Source of the DNA: Clostridium ljungdahlii DSM 13528 | GTDB taxonomy: Bacteria; Bacillota; Clostridia; Clostridiales; Clostridiaceae | Assembly (NCBI RefSeq): GCF_000143685.1 | Contig: NC_014328.1 | Location: 1,612,001-1,676,000 of the forward strand | Reading direction: 5' to 3' | DNA: 64,000 nt | Shown: positions 1 to 11,321 of the stretch, piece by piece | How positions within the stretch are numbered: position 1 is the stretch's first letter | How the letters are laid out: the number at the start of each line of letters is the position of its first letter | Notes under the pieces: model-generated | Told to the model about the DNA's origin: nothing | The model's input: the letters and a program-made list of their open reading frames with translations, nothing else | The model's database searches: none | Program-made: the position numbers and the translations under genes

Positions 1-2
1 AA

Positions 3-1448
3 TGTGTAGCAAAATCGTCAAATAGGACAACTTTGAAATATCCTCATCCAGGATGGGTTGATATGGATGCAGATGAATATCTTTTACTTACAAGACTTGG
101 CATGAAACAGTGCATAGAACAGTTAAAAAAACAAGAAATTGATCCTAACTTAATTAAAGTAATTATGGGGGATGGAATTATTTGTGGAATTGTAGGTATA
201 GATGAAAGTGGAAAGGCAATTACACCTTACATAAACTATCTGGATTCAAGAACACAGAGTGATGTTGAAGTCCTTAAGAAATTGAATCTTGATATTTGGG
301 GAAAGGAAACCGGAAATGCTGATCCAAGCTGTATGTTTCCAGCACTGCATGCAAGATGGATCTTAGCAAATAATAAAGAATTTCAAAAAAGAGGCAAAAA
401 GTTTGTCCATAATGCTCCCTATATTTTGATGAATCTTGCAGGTTTAGAGAGTGAGGATGCTTTTGTTGATTGGGGAACTATGTCAGGATGGGGCCTTGGA
501 TATCGTGTGTATGAAAAGGAATGGTCAGATAAGCAGCTTGATATATTAGGAATAGCTAAAAGCTATATGCCTAAGATTGTAAAGCCCTGGAATATTATTG
601 GTACGTTATCGGAAAGTGCAGCAAAGGAAACGGGATGTCCTCATGGCATACCAATTTGTGCTGGTGCAGGTGATACAATGCAGTCCATGCTGGGAAGTGG
701 AATTCTTGAAGCAAATAAGGCTGTAGATGTTGCAGGAACTTGTGCCATGTTCTGTGTCTCTACAAATGGGATTATTCCAGAGCTTAGTAAAAGAGGAAGT
801 GAATTGATTTTTAACAGCGGCACTTTAGAAAATACATATTTTTACTGGGGATTTGTTAGAACTGGAGGTCTGGCACTGCGTTGGTTTAAGGATAACATTT
901 GTCAAAAATCTGATGATGATAGCTATTATAAACTGCTTAGCAGAGGAGCGGAAAAGGTTGTACCGGGATGCAATGGTGTGATTTTCTTACCATATTTAAC
1001 TGGTGGATATGGTCAATTTTCAAAGATAAAAGGTTGTTTTTTGAACATGACCTTGGATACAGATCAATTTGCTTTATGGAGGTCTGTTTTGGAGGCTATT
1101 GCTTATGATTATATGGAAATTACAAATGATTATAGAAATGCTGGTATCAAAATAGACAGAATTACTATTACTGAGGGTGGAAGTAAAGATGATTTGTGGA
1201 ATCAAATTAAAGCAGACATTATGCAAAGTGAAACAATTACACTAGAAGTGTCAGGAGGTGCTGTACTTACAGATTGTATTATTGGTGCATATGCAGAAGG
1301 TGATATAGAGGACTTAAAAGAGGCACTTGTCAACAATATAAAAATTATCAATAAATATAGTCCAAATGCCAACAATTCAAATGTATATAAGGAGCAGTAT
1401 GTACTTAGAAAAAGTGTATTAAGTGGTGTGGATAGTAACATAAAGTGA
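3..1448 (+). CDS. FGGY-family carbohydrate kinase (xylulokinase-like), 5' end outside window
   Basis: An ATP-dependent sugar kinase of the hexokinase/actin fold, cytoplasmic, phosphorylating a pentulose or related sugar or polyol. The reading frame is open to the left edge (it reads CVAKSSNRTTLKYPHPGW from base 3), so the TTG at 33 is not the start. Only the N-terminal ATP-phosphate motif of the first domain is missing. Visible family marks are the early PHPGWVDMDADEY block, the CAGAGDTMQSMLGSG segment in mid protein, and the C-terminal FGGY signature region TEGGSKDDLWNQIKADI. The substrate cannot be read from the sequence; xylulokinase and related kinases share these features. No partner gene is visible because the window starts here. 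Confidence 0.85.
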   Translation, partial: CVAKSSNRTTLKYPHPGWVDMDADEYLLLTRLGMKQCIEQLKKQEIDPNLIKVIMGDGIICGIVGIDESGKAITPYINYLDSRTQSDVEVLKKLNLDIWGKETGNADPSCMFPALHARWILANNKEFQKRGKKFVHNAPYILMNLAGLESEDAFVDWGTMSGWGLGYRVYEKEWSDKQLDILGIAKSYMPKIVKPWNIIGTLSESAAKETGCPHGIPICAGAGDTMQSMLGSGILEANKAVDVAGTCAMFCVSTNGIIPELSKRGSELIFNSGTLENTYFYWGFVRTGGLALRWFKDNICQKSDDDSYYKLLSRGAEKVVPGCNGVIFLPYLTGGYGQFSKIKGCFLNMTLDTDQFALWRSVLEAIAYDYMEITNDYRNAGIKIDRITITEGGSKDDLWNQIKADIMQSETITLEVSGGAVLTDCIIGAYAEGDIEDLKEALVNNIKIINKYSPNANNSNVYKEQYVLRKSVLSGVDSNIK

Positions 1449-1456
1449 TAAAAGTG

Positions 1457-1476
1457 GTTAGCAGTTAGTTGCTAAC
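1457..1476 (+). terminator. Small hairpin after the sugar kinase
   Basis: GTTAGCA and TGCTAAC arms around a short loop, nine bases after the stop codon of the kinase. A T-rich stretch (1478-1487) follows after a few bases. It could end the kinase transcript; the weak T run leaves this uncertain. Confidence 0.4.
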
Positions 1477-1490
1477 TCATTTTTCATAAT

Positions 1491-1524
1491 GAGCTGACTG
1501 ATACTAGTAGGTCGGAGATTTGAC
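1491..1524 (+). pseudogene. Fossil of a 23S rRNA 3' end
   Basis: The bases GAGCTGACTGATACTAGTAG and the following GTCGGAGATTTGAC match the last 33 bases of the intact 23S gene (7145-7180) with a few changes. No other 23S sequence is present next to it. It lies just upstream of the tRNA and rRNA operon, so it is probably the scar of an older tandem rRNA operon or of recombination between rrn operons. Bases 1525-1656 hold nothing else that I recognise. Confidence 0.75.
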
Positions 1525-1656
1525 TAATACTAATTGAGAGGTAATACTTATTTTCAGCAAACTATGTCAGGTGTGTCACTATATGAATTATTGGGTATAT
1601 AGAAGCATAATGAGGTATTGCTATAATATTGTATGGTAAACACCGAATATTGCTAG

Positions 1657-1684
1657 TTGTTTATATCTGCATATATGATAAGAT
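1657..1684 (+). promoter_or_regulatory. Probable sigma-A promoter upstream of tRNA-fMet
   Basis: TTGTTT at 1657 and TAAGAT at 1679 are separated by 16 bp. The downstream bases contain CTTGTCGC, a discriminator-region word that recurs after the two promoters in front of 16S. It would drive the initiator tRNA and read on into the rRNA operon. Confidence 0.5.
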
Positions 1685-1752
1685 ATCACTTGTCGCTTCA
1701 AGAGGCGGCCAGTACAACCAAGGATAGTTGTTAATATAAATGTATATAATGA

Positions 1753-1828
<76 letters not shown>

Positions 1829-1931
1829 AGAGTATTATAGTAATTCAGTTTGCATAGTACTATATAAAAGTTATTAATTATATTACTAAAAGATATATAA
1901 TGTAATGAACAACCTGGAAATAAATTACTAA

Positions 1932-1960
1932 TTGACATGATAAAATAGATGTGATAAGAT
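1932..1960 (+). promoter_or_regulatory. rRNA operon promoter P1
   Basis: TTGACA (1932-1937), a 17-bp spacer and TAAGAT (1955-1960), followed by CTGTCGC. The stretch 1829-1931 between the tRNA and this promoter holds nothing else that I recognise. Confidence 0.65.
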
Positions 1961-2019
1961 ATAATTCCTGTCGCAACTGAACGATAACTTAGAAAGTTTA
2001 ATTCATAGTAAATTACTAG

Positions 2020-2048
2020 TTGACAGGTTGAAACAAAGATGATATACT
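2020..2048 (+). promoter_or_regulatory. rRNA operon promoter P2
   Basis: TTGACA (2020-2025), a 17-bp spacer and TATACT (2043-2048), followed by GTTGTCG. Spacing and consensus match make it the strongest promoter in the region. It lies about 320 bp before the 16S gene, leaving a long leader. Confidence 0.8.
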
Positions 2049-2081
2049 ATAAAAGTTGTCGAAGTGAGGCAGCAAAATGAT

Positions 2082-2100
2082 CCTTGAAAATTAAACAGAG
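2082..2100 (+). other. 16S processing stem, 5' strand
   Basis: CCTTGAAAATTAAACAGAG can pair with CTCTGTTTAATTTCCAGG at 3943-3960, just beyond the 16S 3' end. This brackets 16S in a long helix of the kind cut by RNase III during pre-rRNA maturation. The pairing is read directly from the sequence; the processing role is the established one for such helices. Confidence 0.75.
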
Positions 2101-2225
2101 GAAGATATAAGTACAACTTATTTAGAATAAACCAGCAATTCTTTTGAGCTGCGAGAGCAGCTAAAAAAGTAATTTCGTAAGAATAATGTATTATATTTTG
2201 CTAACAAGCTGAAATGTAATATATT

Positions 2226-2343
2226 AAAATCAATAATAACGAGTAGTTCAAGGAAAGCCTTGAGTGAGGAGCGGAGTTTACTTAAGTAAATGAGCACCAC
2301 AGCGAAAGGTTTGACGCAGAAATGCGAAGTTAGTATTGATTTT
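2226..2343 (+). repeat. 118-bp structured element before 16S
   Basis: First of three homologous elements, one before each rRNA gene. It is closed by AAAATCAATA at its left end and TATTGATTTT at its right end. The core words GAGGAGCGGAGTTTACTTA and TAAATGAGCACC recur in the copy before 23S, and recognisable variants occur before 5S. No protein is coded. It sits inside the 16S processing helix. Confidence 0.8.
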
Positions 2344-2366
2344 CAACAGAGCCATATAAACTTTTA

Positions 2367-3875
<1,509 letters not shown>

Positions 3876-4048
3876 TAGGGAGTCGAAAGATAGAGTATAA
3901 TCTATCTTATAAATTGATGGTTTAAGTAAGTTAGAAAGTCTACTCTGTTTAATTTCCAGGGATTATTTACATGTTGACCAAAATTGATCGACATGATATT
4001 ATATGTATCCCAGGTGAGTTAAACATTATTGTTTAACCACTGAAAAAA

Positions 4049-4075
4049 TTTGTCCTTTGAAAATTGCACAGTAAA
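4049..4075 (+). other. 23S processing stem, 5' strand
   Basis: These 27 bases, beginning TTTGTCCTTTGAAAATTGCA, pair with 7204-7230, which ends AATTTTGAGAGGACAAA. Almost all positions match, giving a long helix that brackets 23S for RNase III-type cleavage. Confidence 0.75.
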
Positions 4076-4164
4076 TAAGAAATAAAGTAAAGCAAAGGTT
4101 ATAATATAACCTTTGTAGTAGATGTATATTATTTTAAAGATTTAAGATAATATATGGAACTAAG

Positions 4165-4282
4165 AAAATTGGCAGTAACGAGTACAGCAAGGAAAAGACC
4201 GAATGAGGAGCGGAGTTTACTTATGTAAATGAGCACCGGAATGAGGTATTTGACGAAGCTGGACGAAGTTAATGACGATTTT
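4165..4282 (+). repeat. 118-bp structured element before 23S
   Basis: Second copy of the rRNA-associated element, exactly the same length as the other two. Closing bases are AAAATTG and CGATTTT (with one G-U pair), which differ from the other copies while keeping the pairing. The conserved core is GAGGAGCGGAGTTTACTTA then GTAAATGAGCACC and TTTGACGAAGCTGG. Confidence 0.8.
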
Positions 4283-4292
4283 CGACAATAAA

Positions 4293-7180
<2,888 letters not shown>

Positions 7181-7320
7181 AAATAAAAACGAAAGAAAAA
7201 AAGTTTACTGTGCAATTTTGAGAGGACAAATAAAATGAAGTTGATAATTGACAGTGGAGAGTTGACAGTTAAAGATATTAATTTCAATTTGATTTGAACT
7301 TCTTAAATTTAATATATAAG

Positions 7321-7438
7321 AAAATTGATAGTAACAAGTACAGCGAGGAAAATGCTGAACGAGAAGCGGAACTTACTGAGGTAATTGAGCACCGCAGAGA
7401 GGTATTTGACGAAGCTGGGCGAAGTTAATAGCAATTTT
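7321..7438 (+). repeat. 118-bp structured element before 5S
   Basis: Third copy. Closing strands AAAATTG and CAATTTT pair. Core variants are GAGAAGCGGAACTTACTGAG and GTAATTGAGCACCGC, then GGTATTTGACGAAGCTGG, shared with the 23S copy. Unlike the other two it is not enclosed by a long processing helix. The stretch 7234-7290 upstream carries GAAGTTGATAATTGACAGTG, resembling simple AT-rich clostridial repeats. Confidence 0.78.
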
Positions 7439-7450
7439 TGATAATAAAAT

Positions 7451-7566
7451 CTGGTGGTAATGACGTGAAGGTAACACCCCTTTCCATACCTGAACAGGAA
7501 GGTTAAGCTTCAGAGTGCCGATGGTACTGCAGGGGAGGTCCTGTGGGAGAATAGGTCGCTGCCAGG
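7451..7566 (+). rRNA. rrf: 5S ribosomal RNA
   Basis: About 116 nt. The 5' strand CTGGTGGTAATGACG and the 3' GCCAGG close helix I. The internal block CACCCCTTTCCATACCTGAAC and the GATGGTACTGCAGGGGAGGT arm are typical of 5S. It is the last gene of the rRNA operon and is followed at once by a terminator. Confidence 0.95.
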
Positions 7567-7574
7567 TAAGTAAG

Positions 7575-7618
7575 ATACCCATTGTATAGAACATTCTATG
7601 CAATGGGTATTTAAGTAT
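7575..7618 (+). terminator. rRNA operon terminator
   Basis: ATACCCATTG (7575-7584) and CAATGGGTAT (7601-7610) form a strong stem with an inner TATAGAA/TTCTATG extension. A second hairpin at 7657-7694 (GATGAAGTGTT / AACGCTCCATC followed by six Ts) backs it up. Confidence 0.75.
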
Positions 7619-7656
7619 ATGGTTAAAAGTAAATTTTTTTAATTACGAAGGTGATG

Positions 7657-7694
7657 AAAAGATGAAGTGTTATTTAACGCTCCATCTTTTTTAT
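7657..7694 (+). terminator. Second rho-independent terminator after the rRNA operon
   Basis: The arms around GATGAAGTGTTATTTAACGC and TCCATC pair with one G-T and one bulge, followed by TTTTTTA. It separates the rRNA operon from the membrane-protein genes that follow. Confidence 0.7.
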
Positions 7695-7798
7695 TTCAAA
7701 AATTAAGGGAACTTTAAGGTTTAGTTAAGAGACATGAAAGTATACACGTTTAAACTTAAATATGTAAAAATTAAATTTAAAGGTAGGATGTATTGTAT

Positions 7799-8078
7799 AT
7801 GGATAATTTTTTTAAAACTATGAAAATAAGAAAAGTAATACTGGCTTATGCTGCTGTAGTAATTTTTTTCTGTATAATTTCTGAACTAAGCTTTGTAAAA
7901 TCAACAGGAATATTAGATGAAAATTTATTTTTACTATTATGTAATTTGGGGGTTTTAGTATGGTTTATGTTAGAATTGAGAAAAGTGGGCTGCGCTTGGA
8001 ATTGCTTGCTTTGTTATAGGAACAGCTTTGAGCATTTATTTTGTTAAAACAAATTGGAATAAAGAAATTACAGCATAA
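7799..8078 (+). pseudogene. Small membrane protein gene broken by a +1 frameshift
   Basis: The first part reads MDNFFKTMKIRKVILAYAAV and then two hydrophobic stretches to about codon 63 (MLELRK). There the original frame runs into an unrelated cysteine-rich tail. If one A of the AAAA run at 7981-7984 is skipped, translation continues KWAALGIACFVIGTALSIYF to a stop at 8076, just before the RBS of the next gene. The restored protein is about 92 aa with three likely membrane segments. ATG 7799 was chosen over TTG 7793 because the AGGTAGGA at 7781 spaces better to it. It may be a sequencing error, a slippage site or real decay. The function is unknown. Confidence 0.6.
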
Positions 8079-8091
8079 AAGGAGAATGTTT

Positions 8092-8904
8092 ATGGATTTT
8101 GAATTACTTAAAGGGACTAGGACAAGATACTTATTTTTAAAAATGCTTTGCATACTTGGATTAGGTATAGGAATACTTGTAGTACTTGGGAAAATTTTTA
8201 AAGTACATTTGACAGATAGCCATATAGAAATGTGTGCACTTATAATAACAGTATTATGGTTTCTGATTACTTTAAAGTTTATGAAAAATAATAATATAAA
8301 TGTATATGATTTTGTAAAGAAACCTTCTAAAAAAGGATTTGTATTAGAGCTCCCAGTGAATTTAATAATAACCTATATGGGAGGCCTGGGATTTATTTTG
8401 ATAATGTTAGCTTTAGTAAGTTATATAAACCCAACTATGTTAAGCAATGTGCAGTCAAATTTGGTAAATAAATCTCCTGAATTGAATACAAATTTTATTA
8501 TAGGAATTAGTTTCATATCAACAGTTATTATAGCACCTATAGCAGAGGAATTCATTTTTAGAGGAGTACTTATGGGCAGGTTGTACAATAAATATGGAAT
8601 TGGTAAATCAATCTTGTTTTCTTCAGTTATTTTTTTCGTTATGCATTTAAATATAAACCCTATGCTTTTATTTTTGGGAATAAGCTGTGCTCTTCTTGTA
8701 TATAAGTATAAGTCACTGGTGCCTTCAATTATACTGCATATGTGTAACAATTTTATTACTTTTATAAGTGGCTTGAAAAGCAGCGGCGGCGGAAACAATT
8801 TCTTAAATGTTAATTCTAGCTTTATGATTGGAGGTATTATACTATTTATTATATATGTTTTATATTCTTATAGAAATTATAGAAAATGTAAAAAAGCATT
8901 TTAA
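8092..8904 (+). CDS. CPBP family intramembrane glutamic endopeptidase
   Basis: A polytopic membrane protein of 270 aa with the CPBP (Rce1/Abi-like) signature: the EEFIFRG motif in mid protein preceded by a hydrophobic helix, then the FVMHLN histidine motif and a further histidine (ILHMCNN). Family members are membrane proteases or, in Gram-positive bacteria, bacteriocin self-immunity and maturation factors. The start at 8092 is preceded by AAAAGGAG (8077-8084) at proper spacing. An open frame extends back to TTG 8041 but overlaps the RBS. It directly follows the broken small membrane gene and is followed 21 bp later by a response regulator, so the genes may form one signalling or immunity operon. 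The target substrate is unknown. Confidence 0.85.
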   Translation: MDFELLKGTRTRYLFLKMLCILGLGIGILVVLGKIFKVHLTDSHIEMCALIITVLWFLITLKFMKNNNINVYDFVKKPSKKGFVLELPVNLIITYMGGLGFILIMLALVSYINPTMLSNVQSNLVNKSPELNTNFIIGISFISTVIIAPIAEEFIFRGVLMGRLYNKYGIGKSILFSSVIFFVMHLNINPMLLFLGISCALLVYKYKSLVPSIILHMCNNFITFISGLKSSGGGNNFLNVNSSFMIGGIILFIIYVLYSYRNYRKCKKAF

Positions 8905-8925
8905 AGGAAAGGAAAGCTTGTATCT

Positions 8926-9621
8926 ATGAAAAAAATTTTAATTGCTGATGATGAGCAGGAAATAATAGAACTGATGACATTATATCTTGAAAGGGAAAAT
9001 TACGAAGTATTTGGAGCTTATGATGGATTTTCAGCACTGGATATTTTAAAAGAAGGAGCAATTGATATTGCAATAATTGATATAATGATGCCAAATATGG
9101 ATGGATATCAGCTTATAAAAAAAATAAGAGAAAAATATAAAATTCCTGTAATTGTTATGTCAGCTAAAAGTGAAATAAGCGACAAAATATTGGGCCTTGA
9201 ACTTGGGGCGGATGACTATATAACTAAACCTTGTGATCCACTGGAAGTAATGGCAAGGGTAAAGGCACAGCTTAGAAGATGCTCTGAATTTAATTGTAAT
9301 GAAGAAAAGGATACGGAAACTATAGTAGTTGGAGAGTTAAAACTCGATACTAGTTGCTGTGTCATTTATAAAGGGGATAAACCTATATCAATTACATCCA
9401 CAGAGTACAAGCTCTTGCTACTTTTAATGGGCAATCCTAAAAAAGTTTTTACTAAAAAGCAGATTTTTGAGTCTGTTTGGAATGAACCCTTTTATGGTGA
9501 TGACAATACAATAATGGTTCACATTAGCAAATTGCGAGATAAAATTGAAGAAGATTCCAAAAACCCAGTGTATTTAAAAACCATAAGAGGACTTGGATAT
9601 AAATTTGAAAGTAAAAAGTAA
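8926..9621 (+). CDS. OmpR/PhoB-family response regulator
   Basis: A 231-aa cytoplasmic transcription regulator. The receiver domain (1-120) has the acidic pocket D8-D9, phospho-acceptor D52 in IIDIMMP, S79 and K101 in GADDYITKP. The C-terminal winged helix (about 130-228) has the TSTEYKLLLLLM and TIMVHISKLRDKIE segments and ends with TIRGLGYKF. The kinase gene follows 23 bp downstream, so the two are a cognate pair. The regulon cannot be read here, but the upstream CPBP gene is a plausible target or co-operon member. Confidence 0.95.
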   Translation: MKKILIADDEQEIIELMTLYLERENYEVFGAYDGFSALDILKEGAIDIAIIDIMMPNMDGYQLIKKIREKYKIPVIVMSAKSEISDKILGLELGADDYITKPCDPLEVMARVKAQLRRCSEFNCNEEKDTETIVVGELKLDTSCCVIYKGDKPISITSTEYKLLLLLMGNPKKVFTKKQIFESVWNEPFYGDDNTIMVHISKLRDKIEEDSKNPVYLKTIRGLGYKFESKK

Positions 9622-9644
9622 TCAGGGCATGGAGTGTATCATAT

Positions 9645-11096
9645 ATGTTTTTTGAAATATTAAAAAACCTAAGAAAAAAGTTTAAGAGATTATATATCAC
9701 TATGTTCAAAAATTACATTATATTTGTATTTTTAATGCTGCTTGTCTTATCAGGCACTATAGGTTTTATGATTTTTAGCATAGGAAAGATGGTTTCATCA
9801 GAAGACTACATAAAAGATACCCAGAAATTTTTTATGGCATCGAAAATAGTAAAAAGTGATTATAAAAAAATTGATGCATCAAAAATTGTTGCTTCAAAAG
9901 GTTGGGTTGAGATACTTAATTCAAATAAAAAGGTTATCTATGTTATAGGAACTAAAAAAGATAAGGTAACAAGTTATACTGAAAATGAACTTTTGAATTT
10001 TATGGATTTATCCTATAATAACTTAAAAAGTGGCACTTCTTACTTTTATTCTGTTACAGCTTTTAATAGTAATGGTGAAGATCTTTATTGCATTGTGAAA
10101 GTGCCTCCTGGAATAGTGACATTAAATGTGGACATAGCACCTTCCCCGGACAAGTATATTAAAAAAGCTGCAATTTATATATTGGTAGGTATATTTATAA
10201 TTATAGTGTTTCTAACAGTATCCGTATTTTTATATGCTTATTTAACTACTAAAAAGGTAGTTATGCCATTAAAAAAAATACTGCAGGGCATAAAGAGAAT
10301 GACTGAAGAAGATTATTCAACAAGGATTAATTTTAATGCAGAAAATAAATTTGGAGAAATAAGAGATGCTTTTAATTTTATGGCTGAAAAGATTGAAGCT
10401 TCAATATTTGAAAGAAACAGGATGGAAAATTTGAAACAACAGCTTTTATCAGATATATCTCATGATTTGAAAACACCATTAACTTCCATCATGGGATACT
10501 CCAAGGCACTTAATGACGGTGTGGTAGAAAATGATAAAAAAATTAAACAGTATTTAAACATAATATACAATAAATCAAAGAGAACAGTTTCTCTAATTGA
10601 AAATCTTCATGAGTTTACAAAACTTGATAATAGCAAGTTTTTAATAAGCAAGGAAGAATGCGACTTTTGTGAGTTTGTACGAGAAATAGTATCTGAATAC
10701 TATAATGAATTTGAAGAAAAGAATTTTGAACTTGAAATAAACTTACCAGAGGACGAAATTATATATGAATTTGATAAAGTAGAGATGGAAAGGGCTATCT
10801 CAAATATTATATCTAATATATTGAAGTACAATGAAGTTGGGACAAAGGCAAAAATAGAATTGACTTATGACAATTCAAAAATACAACTTATAATTGCAGA
10901 TGATGGAGTTGGCATTGATGAAAGTCTAAAGGAAAATATATTTGAACCCTTTGTAAGAGGAGACAAGTCAAGGTATACAAAAGGTGGTACGGGACTTGGA
11001 CTTTCTATTGCGAATAAAATAGTACAAAAGCATGGAGGAACTTTGACTCTTGAAAAATGTAAGAAATACAAAACAGTATTTAGGCTAAAACTTTAA
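9645..11096 (+). CDS. Sensor histidine kinase with HAMP domain
   Basis: A membrane sensor of 483 aa. Two transmembrane helices (about residues 20-45 and 175-200) flank an extracytoplasmic region of about 130 residues. These are followed by HAMP (about 205-258), the H box SDISHDLKTPLTSIMGYSKA near 268, and a HATPase domain with DDGVGID near 420, an F box and GTGLGLSIA near 447. It autophosphorylates on the H-box histidine and feeds the regulator encoded just upstream. The sensed signal is unknown. A hairpin at 11106-11136 ends the operon. Confidence 0.95.
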   Translation: MFFEILKNLRKKFKRLYITMFKNYIIFVFLMLLVLSGTIGFMIFSIGKMVSSEDYIKDTQKFFMASKIVKSDYKKIDASKIVASKGWVEILNSNKKVIYVIGTKKDKVTSYTENELLNFMDLSYNNLKSGTSYFYSVTAFNSNGEDLYCIVKVPPGIVTLNVDIAPSPDKYIKKAAIYILVGIFIIIVFLTVSVFLYAYLTTKKVVMPLKKILQGIKRMTEEDYSTRINFNAENKFGEIRDAFNFMAEKIEASIFERNRMENLKQQLLSDISHDLKTPLTSIMGYSKALNDGVVENDKKIKQYLNIIYNKSKRTVSLIENLHEFTKLDNSKFLISKEECDFCEFVREIVSEYYNEFEEKNFELEINLPEDEIIYEFDKVEMERAISNIISNILKYNEVGTKAKIELTYDNSKIQLIIADDGVGIDESLKENIFEPFVRGDKSRYTKGGTGLGLSIANKIVQKHGGTLTLEKCKKYKTVFRLKL

Positions 11097-11105
11097 AAAG
11101 AGAGC

Positions 11106-11136
11106 GCTGCACTAAGAGTAAATTACTTAGTGCAGC
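11106..11136 (+). terminator. Hairpin ending the two-component operon
   Basis: GCTGCACTAAG (11106-11116) and CTTAGTGCAGC (11126-11136) form a perfect stem. It is followed by AGTCCC rather than a T run, a tail also seen after a related hairpin at 46566-46653. It may be a repeat element used as a terminator. Confidence 0.55.
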
Positions 11137-11149
11137 AGTCCCATAGTAT

Positions 11150-11291
11150 TTATCCGATCGCTACCATTGCTAATACCCCCATCTTCTATCAAAGTGGGGA
11201 TAAGCACTGCTACGCGCCTGGATAAGTTCTTCTAAGGTTCAGCTGGAGAAAGCTATCCTTATAAGCAAAGTCCATCTGGACCTAAGAATCA
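11150..11291 (+). repeat. Structured RNA-like repeat, copy A (short form)
   Basis: It shares with copies B (30034) and C (39791) the opening TTATCCGAT, the GCTACC box, TAATACCCCC, the GCTACG box, CCTGGATAA and a distal hairpin. Pairings are TTATCC/GGATAA (11150-11155 with 11220-11225), TACCCCC with GGGG, and AGGTTCAGCTGGA with TCCATCTGGACCT (11235-11283). The roughly 50-nt insert present in B and C is missing here. It fills the space between the kinase and the convergent reductase gene. Confidence 0.75.
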
Positions 11292-11321
11292 CTTAATTTA
11301 GTAGCAATTCTAATACATTTC

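Noticed and set aside
8041..8091. Longer N terminus of the CPBP protein from TTG 8041
   Set aside because: It overlaps the RBS and the restored end of the upstream gene, and lacks its own RBS.
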